Notes under the pieces: model-generated | What the model was told of the DNA's origin: nothing | The model's database searches: none | The model's input: only the letters and a program-made list of their open reading frames with translations | Part shown: positions 17,528 through 26,202 of the stretch, piece by piece | Layout: every line of letters starts with the position of its first letter | Numbering within the stretch: position 1 is the first letter of the stretch | Translations under genes and position numbers: made by a program | Assembly (NCBI GenBank): GCA_900045905.1 | Contig: FCNS01000004.1 | Coordinates: 145,538 to 209,537, forward strand | DNA: 64,000 nt | Direction of reading: 5' to 3' | Source of the DNA: Clostridiales bacterium CHKCI001 | GTDB taxonomy: Bacteria > Bacillota > Clostridia > Lachnospirales > Lachnospiraceae

Positions 17528-18865
17528 TTATTGCAAGTAAGCATTTGTCAAATACGCATTGCTATAAGACCCTGTTGCCTTATATTTTCTAATTTCTAAC
17601 AATTTACATCCCGTTACATCTACTTCAATGGAAATTGCTTCGCTTGTTTTACCAAATTGCTCCGTTTTTCCAATTAATTTCAAATCATCCTTCGTTGTAC
17701 CTCCATAAAATTCAAAATAAACAATAGTATTAGAACTCATATCCTTGGATGGAGCAACGGTAGCAGTAAACCTTCTGTAATTGCCTTTAATATTATGTAA
17801 AGAAAACGCACTGCTATCATAATAAACATATGCCTTTGTATATTCATTTCCGTAAGTATCCAATACTGCCCCATCTTCTAACTCCATACTTTCGCTATCA
17901 ATAATCGTCATATCATAAAGCTCTACTTTCTGATGCTGTTTATATTCCTCAATTGTAGTTTTCAAATTATCAGAATTTACAATTACATTTACACTTGTAA
18001 GAAGATCTACTGCTTCTTCATACTGCCATTGTTCTGCCATTTGTTTTGCCTTTGTGATTGCCCAGTTTTCATACTTTTCTTTTAAAGAGTCCAACTCATT
18101 CGTAAAATTCTCATCTTCCACAAATTCTGATGCATTTTGAATTTGTTTAATTGCATCCTCATAATTTTCCTCTGCGGCTAATGCCTCTGCTTGTTTAATT
18201 TCTTCCGCCACATATTCATCCTTATACTTTGACATTAACGCAGAAAGATCGGTATCATTTTCCAATATTCCCAATCCTTCTTCTATCAGTGAGAAAACTT
18301 CTTCATAATTCTTCTTCTCAACCAATGCCTCTACTTCTTTTTCTATTTCTTCCTTATAACTGGCAATTACTGTTTCGATCATTGACTGAGCTGCTTCATA
18401 ATTCTTATCTTCTTTCATTACCTTCTTTAAGTCTCGAAGTGCATTGGCGTATTGTTTATTATTTACCGCTTCCTGTCCGTTTCTAAAGTTGATATTGGAC
18501 TCATTTACTATTTTCATTTTTTCATGTAATTCACTAAATTCGCCTTCCTCAAACAATCCCATCTTCTCGATTGCCTGAATACGTGTCTCTGCAATTGTGT
18601 ATTCTAATGTTCCATCTAAAAATTGATTCTGTATTGACTCTATATATTCTTTTAATTGTTGTTTTAAAGATTCCTCATCATTGCCTCCTAAATCTTCATT
18701 TACAATTTCAATCGCATCTTCAATTTTTTCATTTTCTACTAAATTAATAACTTCTTGAATCGATTGATTTCTACGATAAGTTTTAAAGAACAATACTCCT
18801 ATCACTATCGCTGTAGCTACTAATATTATTGCAATTACTATTGCAATCACTTTTTTCTTATTCAT
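17528..18865 (-). CDS. Membrane-anchored TPR-like protein with C-terminal NPCBM-type domain
   Basis: A 445-aa protein. One N-terminal TM helix (residues ~5-27, VIAIVIAIILVATAIVIGVL) is followed by about 270 residues of helical repeats of TPR type (NKQYANALRDLKKVMKEDKN, KKNYEEVFSLIEEGLGI, EENYEDAIKQIQNASEF, QWQYEEAVDLLTSV). The last ~125 residues resemble an NPCBM/NEW2 carbohydrate-binding-like beta-sandwich (YVYYDSSAFSLHNIKGNYRR, VYFEFYGGTTKDDLKLIG, TGCKLLEIRKYKA). The bulk should be extracytoplasmic. It sits between the kinase and EssC, where known loci place EssB/EsaA. It may act as the envelope-spanning or wall-binding part of this machine, which is inference. Confidence 0.8.
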   Translation of the reverse strand: MNKKKVIAIVIAIILVATAIVIGVLFFKTYRRNQSIQEVINLVENEKIEDAIEIVNEDLGGNDEESLKQQLKEYIESIQNQFLDGTLEYTIAETRIQAIEKMGLFEEGEFSELHEKMKIVNESNINFRNGQEAVNNKQYANALRDLKKVMKEDKNYEAAQSMIETVIASYKEEIEKEVEALVEKKNYEEVFSLIEEGLGILENDTDLSALMSKYKDEYVAEEIKQAEALAAEENYEDAIKQIQNASEFVEDENFTNELDSLKEKYENWAITKAKQMAEQWQYEEAVDLLTSVNVIVNSDNLKTTIEEYKQHQKVELYDMTIIDSESMELEDGAVLDTYGNEYTKAYVYYDSSAFSLHNIKGNYRRFTATVAPSKDMSSNTIVYFEFYGGTTKDDLKLIGKTEQFGKTSEAISIEVDVTGCKLLEIRKYKATGSYSNAYLTNAYLQ

Positions 18866-18881
18866 TTCAAATTACCTCCTT

Positions 18882-20876
18882 TTATTGAAATTCAAATGGA
18901 ATTTTATTTTGCAGTGCATATTCATGAGCTTTTGAGTTTTCTGCACAAATAATTTTTATATCTGTTGAGCACATAGAAAAACACCCTTCTCCTATCTCCG
19001 TTACAGTTTCTGGAATAGTAACTTCTTTTAATTTACTACATCCTTGAAACGCATAACTTCCTATTGTTTCTGTATAAGGTGGAATCACAACTTCCGTAAT
19101 ATTTGAGTTACCCATAAAGGCATATTCTCCTATTTCTATTAATTGATCTGGCAAATCCCATTCTGTAACACTGGAGCAGCGACAAAACGCCTGATTTCCT
19201 ATTTTGGTTATCGTATTAGATAACATGACATTTCCAAGTTTTAAACATCCAGCAAATGCGCTTTCTTGGATTTCTTTCAATGATTCTGGCAATTCCACCT
19301 TCTCCAAATTTGCACAGTTTTGAAATGCTTTTTTCTCTATAATATACGTTCCCCTTGGAACTATAACGGAAATTAGATCCATTCGATCTGCAAATGCTCC
19401 TTCTCCTATTCCTTCTATTCCCTTTGGTAATGTTATTTCTTTCTCCAATCCTAAATATTGCACTAAAATATTATCTTTAAACTTCCATTCCACAGTATCT
19501 TCCAATACTTCTTTTGTTATTGTTTCTTTCTTTGTAGTTTCTCTATTTTCTGTTGGTGCTTCTGTTATTATTTGAGTTTTTTCTATTTCTCCATTACTTG
19601 AATTTTTTGTTGCAAATTTTAAATTCAAAGGAAACCCACGTATAATAACAACTACAACTATAATAGTTACCAGAAGGAAACTTGATAAAACAATTTTCCA
19701 TATACCATTTTTTGGTTTTATCTCATCTCCTGGAATCTCTAAATTAGGTTTCGGAATAGGAATCGGAGATGGTGGAATTTCTCCACCATTAATATTATCA
19801 GGAATGATGTTAGTTACCTTATTTCTATCTTCTGGTATCTCTGTCTTGGATAACGATATACTTCGTCGCTGTAATATTGAATTTCCTTCTTGTTCATGTG
19901 GAATTGTTTTCTCCTCCTCCACATTTTTTTCTGATACCTTACTAACAATATGTTTTTTTTCTTGTTCCGTTAATCGTTGTGCTGCATCATTCCAAGCATC
20001 CAAAAATTCTTTTGCTGTTTGATAACGATTATCTTTATCCATTAATGCTTTTTCTAAAACTTCTGCCAACTCTTTTGGTGCATGAATTGGTTTTTTAGGA
20101 AGTATCCCTTTCATACGCTTTGAAAAAGCTAATGTTTCATCTTCTGGCAATATTTCTATTGGATAATCTGGAAGAAAAGGGAAACGATTATCATTTAGCA
20201 GCACATATAGTATTAATGCCAATGAATATATATCTGAGGAATATCCATAACTTCGCTCATCTTTTCTTCCCATGAACACCTCTGGAGCCATATACATAGG
20301 TGTGCCCTTCAACGTACTTGCCATTTCATTTTGTTTTAGTCTTTTTGATATTCCAAAATCTCCGAGCTTATATTTTCTGTTTCTTCCTTCTTTTTCACTT
20401 ACGAAAATGTTATCTGGTTTAATATCCCGATGCAAAATATGATTTTCATGACATATTATTAATGCTTGCGCAATATCTTTTCCAATTTGAATCACATCTT
20501 CACAGTTCAATTCGCTACATCTCACTAATTCAGATAATGGTTTCAAATACTCCATAAAGATATAGAGATAAGTCGTCTTTCTTCCCAATTCTTCTATTTG
20601 TTCCGTTTCATACTCATAATATTGCACAATGTATCGATTATCTTCTTTTGATAGTTCAGATATAAACTGAACTTCCTCTAATAAATCATTACATAACTGT
20701 TCATAATAGCTACTACTTCTTTCACCCGTTCCAATCTCATTTACAGATGAATCATTCGTAACCTTAACTACTTTAATTGCACGTTCTGTATCATTTTTAC
20801 GAGCATGATAGACTTCCGAATATCGACCTTTTCCTAAAACTTTATCTATCTTATATCCACATATCTCATCGGACAT
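18882..20876 (-). CDS. Membrane Ser/Thr protein kinase with leucine-rich-repeat ectodomain
   Basis: A 664-aa PknB-like kinase heading the secretion operon. Kinase domain at residues ~8-310: Gly loop GKGRYSEVY, Lys35 in RAIKVVKV, catalytic HRDIKPDN at ~149, DFG in KLGDFGISK, and MAPEVF. All key residues are present, so activity is expected. A TM helix follows near residue 400 (IVLSSFLLVTIIVVVVIIRG). The C-terminal ~180 residues are BspA-type LRR_5 repeats (LPESLKEIQESAFAGCLKL, IPPYTETIGSYAFQGCSKL), predicted outside. GGGAGG lies eight bases before the ATG at 20876; an ATG at 20894 has no site. The inside-kinase/TM/outside layout recalls the pseudokinase EssB, but here the kinase looks active. 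Confidence 0.9.
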   Translation of the reverse strand: MSDEICGYKIDKVLGKGRYSEVYHARKNDTERAIKVVKVTNDSSVNEIGTGERSSSYYEQLCNDLLEEVQFISELSKEDNRYIVQYYEYETEQIEELGRKTTYLYIFMEYLKPLSELVRCSELNCEDVIQIGKDIAQALIICHENHILHRDIKPDNIFVSEKEGRNRKYKLGDFGISKRLKQNEMASTLKGTPMYMAPEVFMGRKDERSYGYSSDIYSLALILYVLLNDNRFPFLPDYPIEILPEDETLAFSKRMKGILPKKPIHAPKELAEVLEKALMDKDNRYQTAKEFLDAWNDAAQRLTEQEKKHIVSKVSEKNVEEEKTIPHEQEGNSILQRRSISLSKTEIPEDRNKVTNIIPDNINGGEIPPSPIPIPKPNLEIPGDEIKPKNGIWKIVLSSFLLVTIIVVVVIIRGFPLNLKFATKNSSNGEIEKTQIITEAPTENRETTKKETITKEVLEDTVEWKFKDNILVQYLGLEKEITLPKGIEGIGEGAFADRMDLISVIVPRGTYIIEKKAFQNCANLEKVELPESLKEIQESAFAGCLKLGNVMLSNTITKIGNQAFCRCSSVTEWDLPDQLIEIGEYAFMGNSNITEVVIPPYTETIGSYAFQGCSKLKEVTIPETVTEIGEGCFSMCSTDIKIICAENSKAHEYALQNKIPFEFQ

Positions 20877-20925
20877 AGATCCATCCTCCCCCATTATATA
20901 TCAATTTACTTTATATTGTTTTTTT

Positions 20926-20954
20926 ATTTTATCATATACTTTTCGTAATTACAA
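20926..20954 (-). promoter_or_regulatory. Candidate sigma-70 promoter of the secretion locus
   Basis: On the minus strand TTGTAA (20949-20954), a 17-bp spacer and TAAAAT (20926-20931) lie about 50 bp before the kinase start. One GTAAT motif of the repeated series overlaps its -35 end. Confidence 0.5.
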
Positions 20955-21092
20955 TACATTAATTATATTTTACGTAATTTTTATTCATAAAATTTTCATA
21001 CTTTTTTTATTATTTTGTAATATTAAAAAGCATATTAATATATTTTTTGCAATTTTTAATATGTAAATTATATTTTATGTAATATTTATGAA
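20940..21092. promoter_or_regulatory. Cluster of repeated TTTTnnGTAAT motifs between divergent genes
   Basis: Four related sites: TTTTCGTAATTACAA (~20940), ATTTTACGTAATTTTTATT (~20967), TATTTTGTAATATTAA (~21011) and ATTTTATGTAATATTTATG (~21073). The second and fourth belong to a ~28-bp imperfect direct repeat 104 bp apart. They fill the gap between the kinase operon and the divergent XRE regulator and could be its operators. The whole gap is very AT-rich, so chance similarity must be allowed for. Confidence 0.4.
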
Positions 21093-21130
21093 TGCCTGTA
21101 TATTTTTCGGTATACTAAGACTAAGATATA

Positions 21131-21206
21131 TCTTCTTAAAGTATTAGTATCATTTTTATGGTTACTTCACATTTTAATTCGATAGATATCCTTTATTTTA
21201 AGAAGA
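21131..21206 (+). promoter_or_regulatory. Inverted repeat before the XRE gene
   Basis: TCTTCTTAAA (21131-21140) and TTTAAGAAGA (21197-21206) form a perfect 10-bp inverted repeat 56 bp apart, the second arm ending 19 bp before the ATG. It could be a leader hairpin or a pair of regulator half-sites. Confidence 0.35.
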
Positions 21207-21225
21207 CGAACGTAAAGGAGATTTT

Positions 21226-21576
21226 ATGAAAACAATAGGTGAAAGAATTATTTTCTTGAGAGAAAAACAAAGAATGAGTCAAAAAGAATTAGCGACCAGA
21301 CTCCAAATTACTGCAGCCAGTTTATCCCGTTACGAAAATAATATTCATGAACCCAAAAGTGATATTTTAATTCGTCTAGCCCAAATTCTTGATACAAATA
21401 CTGATTTTATTCTTGGTTTAGATCCAAATTATAATACGAAAAGCCAACAGCAATCATTCAACATATTAACCCCAGAAGAAGAACAAATGCTTAAACACTA
21501 CCGTCAATTAAACTTTATTGATCAGATTAAAGTTCAAGAACGAATTGCTACTCTTCTTGATCAAGAAACTTCTTAA
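21226..21576 (+). CDS. XRE family transcriptional regulator
   Basis: A 116-aa DNA-binding protein. The helix-turn-helix spans residues ~6-60 (IIFLREKQRMSQKELATRLQ, ITAASLSRYENNIHEPKSDI), close to SinR/Cro types. The C-terminal ~45 residues (LTPEEEQMLKHYRQLNFIDQ) are a short helical tail common in this class. AAAGGAG precedes the ATG. It is divergent from the kinase-EssC operon and shares a 350-bp regulatory gap with it, so it is the natural candidate regulator of that operon and of itself, by position only. Confidence 0.9.
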   Translation: MKTIGERIIFLREKQRMSQKELATRLQITAASLSRYENNIHEPKSDILIRLAQILDTNTDFILGLDPNYNTKSQQQSFNILTPEEEQMLKHYRQLNFIDQIKVQERIATLLDQETS

Positions 21577-21601
21577 AAAATAAGCAAGTTTTATTACAAA
21601 A

Positions 21602-21640
21602 AAGACCTATCCTGATCCAAATAGAATCAGGATAGATCTT
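21602..21640. terminator. Bidirectional terminator hairpin
   Basis: AAGACCTATCCTGAT pairs with ATCAGGATAGATCTT around a short loop between convergent genes (XRE on plus, ABC exporter on minus). U-rich sequence flanks both sides. Confidence 0.7.
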
Positions 21641-21662
21641 TTCGTTATTTTCTTATATATCA

Positions 21663-23534
21663 TTATCCCTGCTCGAACTGTGATAAATACAGTTGTGCAT
21701 AGAATCCATTTTGATCCATTAATTCTTCATGGTTACCTTGCTCGATAATATCTCCATCTTTCATAACAAGGATCAAATCAGCATCTCGGATTGTAGAGAG
21801 TCGATGTGCAATGACAAAACTGGTTCTGCCTTTCATTAAGTTGTTCATTGCTTTTTGGATTCGCTGTTCGGTACGAGTATCTACCGAACTCGTTGCCTCA
21901 TCCAAAATCAAAATTCGGTTGTTTGCAAGAATTGCTCTTGCAATCGTAAGCAACTGCTTTTGTCCTTGTGAGATATTGCTGGCTTCCTCATCCAATACCA
22001 TATCATATCCACCTGGTAATGCTGAGATAAAATGATGTGCATGAGCTGCTCGTGCCGCTGCGATTACCTCTTCATCGGTAGCGTCCAAACGTCCATAACG
22101 AATATTTTCACGAATGGTTCCATGGAACAACCATGTATCCTGCAATACCATACCAAACATTTCACGTAGCTCACTTCGATCAAAATCTTTTACATTATAA
22201 TCATCAATCAGTACTGCTCCATCGTTTACATCATAGAATCGCATCAACAATTTAATCATTGTTGTTTTTCCAGCACCTGTAGGACCTACAATTGCAATTT
22301 TTTGACCAAATTTTACATTGGCACTAAAATCATGTACAATAATCTTATCTGGCAAATATCCAAATTTAACGTGATCAAATGTCACACGGCCTTCCAATTC
22401 CGTAATACGAACATCCCGATCCATTCCTGTCATATAATCTCTTACTTTTGCATGATGAGAAGAAACTTGTTCCTCTTCTTCTTCATCTAAGAATTCAAAG
22501 ATACGTTCTGCTGCTGCCGCGGTGGACTGAAGCATATTCGCAACCTGTGCCAACTGAGCAATTGGCTGATTAAACGAACGTACATATTGAATAAAAGACT
22601 GAATCTGACCTACTTCAATGGTTCCAACCAAAGCTAAATAACCACCTAAAATAGAAACTGCTACATAACTCAAATTCCCTACAAACGTCATAATTGGCTG
22701 CATCATTCCAGATAGAAATTGTGATTTCCACGCTGAATGATATAAAATCTCATTTGTATCACGGAATACTCGCAACGTATCTTCTTCTTTATTAAATGCT
22801 TTAATAACATTATGTCCGCCAAATACTTCTTCTACCTGCCCATTAATATGACCTAAATATTCCTGCTGTTGTTTGAAATATTTCTGTGACTTCTTTACAA
22901 TCAGAGAAACCATAACAACTGAAATTGGCATAATAATCAGAGCAACAACGGTCATTAACACACTAATACGAAGCATCATAACTAATACACCAATCACTGT
23001 TGCAATTGACGTAATTAACTGCGTCATACTTTGGTTTAAACTTTGGCTTAATGTATCCACATCATTCGTAACACGAGAAAGAATTTCTCCATGTGTTTTC
23101 GTATCATAATAATTCATTGGAAGACGATTAATCTTTTCTGAGATCTCTCTTCTCATACGATAGGTCATTTTTTGAGAAATCCCTGAAGTAATAAACCCCT
23201 GCACAAAAGAGAAAACTGCACTTGTTACATACAAGCCTCCTAATGTCAATAAAATACTTCCCAATTCTCCAAAATCAATACCTGACCCTCCAGAGATTTT
23301 ACTCATCAATCCATTGTAAATGCTTGTTGTTGCATTACCTAGAATGGTTGGGCCAATAATAGAGAAAACCGTACTTCCAATCGCAAAAATAATAACAAGT
23401 AAGAACGCAAATTTATACTTAGCAAGGTAAACAAATAATTTCTTAATTGATCCTTTAAAGTTTTTTGCCTTCTCTCCTACCACTGATCCTGGTCCCATTG
23501 GACCATGTCCTCTTCTTACTGGTCTATCACTCAT
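21663..23534 (-). CDS. ABC exporter half-transporter (type IV, multidrug/lipid-like)
   Basis: A 623-aa fusion of six TM helices and an ATPase. Nucleotide-binding domain: Walker A GPTGAGKTTMIK, signature NISQGQKQLLTIAR, Walker B RILILDEATSSVD, H-loop IAHRLSTIRDADLI. The ATG at 23534 has GGAGGGAGG upstream and overlaps the end of the preceding gene by 8 bp, so the two are translationally coupled and probably form a heterodimer. The N-terminus is Arg/Gly/Pro-rich (RPVRRGHGPMGPGS). Substrate unknown; such pairs in clostridia are drug or peptide exporters, sometimes under a linked regulator, but none is in this operon. Confidence 0.92.
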   Translation of the reverse strand: MSDRPVRRGHGPMGPGSVVGEKAKNFKGSIKKLFVYLAKYKFAFLLVIIFAIGSTVFSIIGPTILGNATTSIYNGLMSKISGGSGIDFGELGSILLTLGGLYVTSAVFSFVQGFITSGISQKMTYRMRREISEKINRLPMNYYDTKTHGEILSRVTNDVDTLSQSLNQSMTQLITSIATVIGVLVMMLRISVLMTVVALIIMPISVVMVSLIVKKSQKYFKQQQEYLGHINGQVEEVFGGHNVIKAFNKEEDTLRVFRDTNEILYHSAWKSQFLSGMMQPIMTFVGNLSYVAVSILGGYLALVGTIEVGQIQSFIQYVRSFNQPIAQLAQVANMLQSTAAAAERIFEFLDEEEEEQVSSHHAKVRDYMTGMDRDVRITELEGRVTFDHVKFGYLPDKIIVHDFSANVKFGQKIAIVGPTGAGKTTMIKLLMRFYDVNDGAVLIDDYNVKDFDRSELREMFGMVLQDTWLFHGTIRENIRYGRLDATDEEVIAAARAAHAHHFISALPGGYDMVLDEEASNISQGQKQLLTIARAILANNRILILDEATSSVDTRTEQRIQKAMNNLMKGRTSFVIAHRLSTIRDADLILVMKDGDIIEQGNHEELMDQNGFYAQLYLSQFEQG

Positions 23535-25878
23535 GATCCGCACCTCCCTCCTCATTTACATTTGCATTTTCAGAGGTTACTTCTTGTTGTTTTTCTTCTT
23601 GATTTGAAATTGCATTTTTCAGCTCCTGTTCAGACAACTGAGAACTTGCAATCTGATAATAGACCTCACAGTTTTTCAAAAGTTCCTCATGTGTTCCAAT
23701 TCCTGCAATTCTTCCTTCATCTAACACAATAATCTGATCTGCATGTAAAATCGTACTGATACGTTGTGCAACAATAATCACTGTCGCATCTTTTGTTTCT
23801 TCTTTTAAAGCCCGACGCAATGCCACATCTGTCTTATAATCCAGTGCAGAAAAACTATCATCAAAAATGTAGATCTCTGGATTTTTGGCAATCGCTCTGG
23901 CAATCGAAAGACGCTGCTTTTGTCCTCCAGAAACATTACTTCCGCCCTGTGCAATTGCATCTTCATATTTGTCTTCTTTTTTCAAGATAAAGTCTTCTGC
24001 CTGAGCAATCTGTGCTGCTTTTTTCATCTGTTCATCGGTAATATCATCGTGTGCAAACTTGATATTCGACTCAATCGTTCCCGAGAATAAAAGTCCTTTC
24101 TGAGGTACATATCCGATTGCTTCTCTCAGCTCTTTAATTTTTGCATCTCGAACATCCACCCCATCAACGGTAATTTTTCCACTTGTTACATCAAAGAATC
24201 TTGGAATTAACTGTACTAGTGTAGATTTTCCACAACCAGTACTTCCAATAATCGCTGTGGTTTGCCCTGGTTTTGCAGTAAAATGAATGTCATGAAGTAC
24301 ATCTTCATCGGCATCTGGATAAGCAAAATTTACATGCTCAAAACAGACAACACCTTTTTGTGCACTGGAAAGTTCTTTTGCTTGAGACTTTTCCACAATA
24401 CTGGAACTCGTGTTCAACACTTCATCAATACGATTTACGGATACAAGTGCTCTTGGTAACATAATGGACATCATTGCAATCATAAGGAACGCCATAATAA
24501 TTTGCATTGTATAAGTAATAAATGCCATCATATCACCAACCTGCATCTGACCTACATCAATTCCCTTTGCTCCAAACCATACAATCATAACTGTGATTAA
24601 ATTCATAATCAGCATCATCATCGGCATCATCATGGACATAACACGGTTTACAAATAAGTTTGTTCCCATTAATTCCCGATTTGCCTTATCAAAACGTTTT
24701 TCTTCATATTTTTCACGACTAAATGCACGAATTACCATAATACCACTTAAAATTTCTCGCGTTACAAGATTCAATCGGTCTACTAATTTTTGTAAAATTT
24801 GGAATTTTGGCATTACTACCAAAAATAGGAATCCAATCACACAGGTGATCGCTATGACAGCAACGGCAATAATCCACGCCATTGATGTATTCGTATGAAA
24901 TACTTTGAAAACACCTCCAATACCGATGATTGGTGCATAGAAAAGCATACGCAGCATCATAACAACGAGCATCTGAACTTGTTGAATATCATTCGTTGTT
25001 CTAGTAATCAATGATGCCGTTGAAAATTTATCAAACTCTGCATTGGAAAATGATAATACTCGCTCAAATACCTGACCTCTGAGATCCTTTCCAAGCGTTG
25101 CCGCAACTCTTGCCGCTGTCAATGTAACCAAAATCGAAGCTGCCATCATCAAAAGAGAAAGCCCCAACATTTTTGCTCCTGTTATTAATAAGTACTGATT
25201 CTGTACTGCCTGCATATCCATCCCAATTACTTCATATTCTGATTTCACAAATGCAGCTGCCATTTGCTCTATAATTGAATCAGACATTGTACTCATCTGT
25301 TCCTCTGCCTGTTCTGTCATCGTTTCAATTGCTTCTTCTGGCAACTGACCTAATAATTCAAATATATCAATATCTTCCGGCAGTTTTGTTTTTTTAGGAA
25401 GCGATTGCTTTATTTGAGATATCATTTGATCTCGCATCGCTTCTGCCTCTTCACCATCAGCAGAAAGGAAAGAAACCATCATTTCTGGAGTCTTTAATAC
25501 ATCTGCAAGCTCTTGAAGTTCTTCATCTTTTAGGGATGATTTCAGTTGATATATGTTTTCCTCTTTCAAAGCTGGATACTTTTTTTCTAACTTTTCCCAT
25601 TCTGATTTTGAATAGTCATCTTCCTCCAGCAACTCAAAAGAGTCTTCTACAAGTTTTTGATCCTCATCTTCCATGAATATAACGATTTTTTCCATTTGCT
25701 CTTCTCGTATTACTTCTGGTACATGGGAATCAACTCCCCCTTGCTGAATACCAATATTTACAATATTAGACGTATACGAGGGAAGAGACAAATCACAAAA
25801 AGCTTGAAGAACTAAGAGGAGTATAATCAAAAAAATTGATTTAACAGAACCCTTTAAATACTTCATCAACTTTAACAT
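23527..25878 (-). CDS. ABC exporter half-transporter with large extracytoplasmic insertion
   Basis: A 783-aa partner of the next gene. The ATPase carries GSTGCGKSTLVQ, NVSGGQKQRLSIAR and IYIFDDSFSALD; the D in place of the Walker B glutamate (FDDS) is a typical degenerate site of heterodimeric exporters. Between TM1 (residues ~12-30) and TM2 (~230) there is an acidic, helical insert of about 190 residues (EEQMEKIVIFMEDEDQKLVE ... EQMSTMSDSIIEQMAAAF) that most members lack. A charged C-terminal tail ends EEGGADHE. AAAGGAG precedes the ATG. The insert would lie outside the cell and may gate or capture the substrate. Confidence 0.9.
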   Translation of the reverse strand: MLKLMKYLKGSVKSIFLIILLLVLQAFCDLSLPSYTSNIVNIGIQQGGVDSHVPEVIREEQMEKIVIFMEDEDQKLVEDSFELLEEDDYSKSEWEKLEKKYPALKEENIYQLKSSLKDEELQELADVLKTPEMMVSFLSADGEEAEAMRDQMISQIKQSLPKKTKLPEDIDIFELLGQLPEEAIETMTEQAEEQMSTMSDSIIEQMAAAFVKSEYEVIGMDMQAVQNQYLLITGAKMLGLSLLMMAASILVTLTAARVAATLGKDLRGQVFERVLSFSNAEFDKFSTASLITRTTNDIQQVQMLVVMMLRMLFYAPIIGIGGVFKVFHTNTSMAWIIAVAVIAITCVIGFLFLVVMPKFQILQKLVDRLNLVTREILSGIMVIRAFSREKYEEKRFDKANRELMGTNLFVNRVMSMMMPMMMLIMNLITVMIVWFGAKGIDVGQMQVGDMMAFITYTMQIIMAFLMIAMMSIMLPRALVSVNRIDEVLNTSSSIVEKSQAKELSSAQKGVVCFEHVNFAYPDADEDVLHDIHFTAKPGQTTAIIGSTGCGKSTLVQLIPRFFDVTSGKITVDGVDVRDAKIKELREAIGYVPQKGLLFSGTIESNIKFAHDDITDEQMKKAAQIAQAEDFILKKEDKYEDAIAQGGSNVSGGQKQRLSIARAIAKNPEIYIFDDSFSALDYKTDVALRRALKEETKDATVIIVAQRISTILHADQIIVLDEGRIAGIGTHEELLKNCEVYYQIASSQLSEQELKNAISNQEEKQQEVTSENANVNEEGGADHE

Positions 25879-26126
25879 CGATTTTCTTTCTCCTTTCCTG
25901 ATCCAAAATTTATCATTTTGGAATTTTTCGTTAAATTAAGCATACATCTACAACACGACGTCTACTTCGCTACTTGTTGATAATTTTTATTTAATTAAAT
26001 AGCTAACAAATAGTGTATGCTTCTTATCAAGAAAAGTCAACTACTTTATGAAAACTTCATATTCTTTATGGTTCACTAATAAAAAACCTCTACAAAAACT
26101 TCCTTTTGCATATCACAATAACAAGA
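25879..26126. promoter_or_regulatory. Upstream region of the exporter pair with inverted repeat
   Basis: No gene seen. AAGCATAC (25938-25945) and GTATGCTT (26015-26022) are perfect inverted copies about 70 bp apart, upstream of the exporter start, and could be regulator sites. Confidence 0.35.
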
Positions 26127-26171
26127 ACTGCTGCATAATGGTAATCAATCGTTTTCCCATTATGCAGCAGT
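26127..26171 (-). terminator. Terminator hairpin after glyQS
   Basis: A 15-bp perfect stem (ACTGCTGCATAATGG with CCATTATGCAGCAGT) around a 15-nt loop lies 30 bp past the glyQS stop. On the minus strand it is followed by a U-rich TTCTTGTTATT. Confidence 0.7.
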
Positions 26172-26202
26172 CCTATTGTATCATTGCTATTGATTATATC
26201 GT

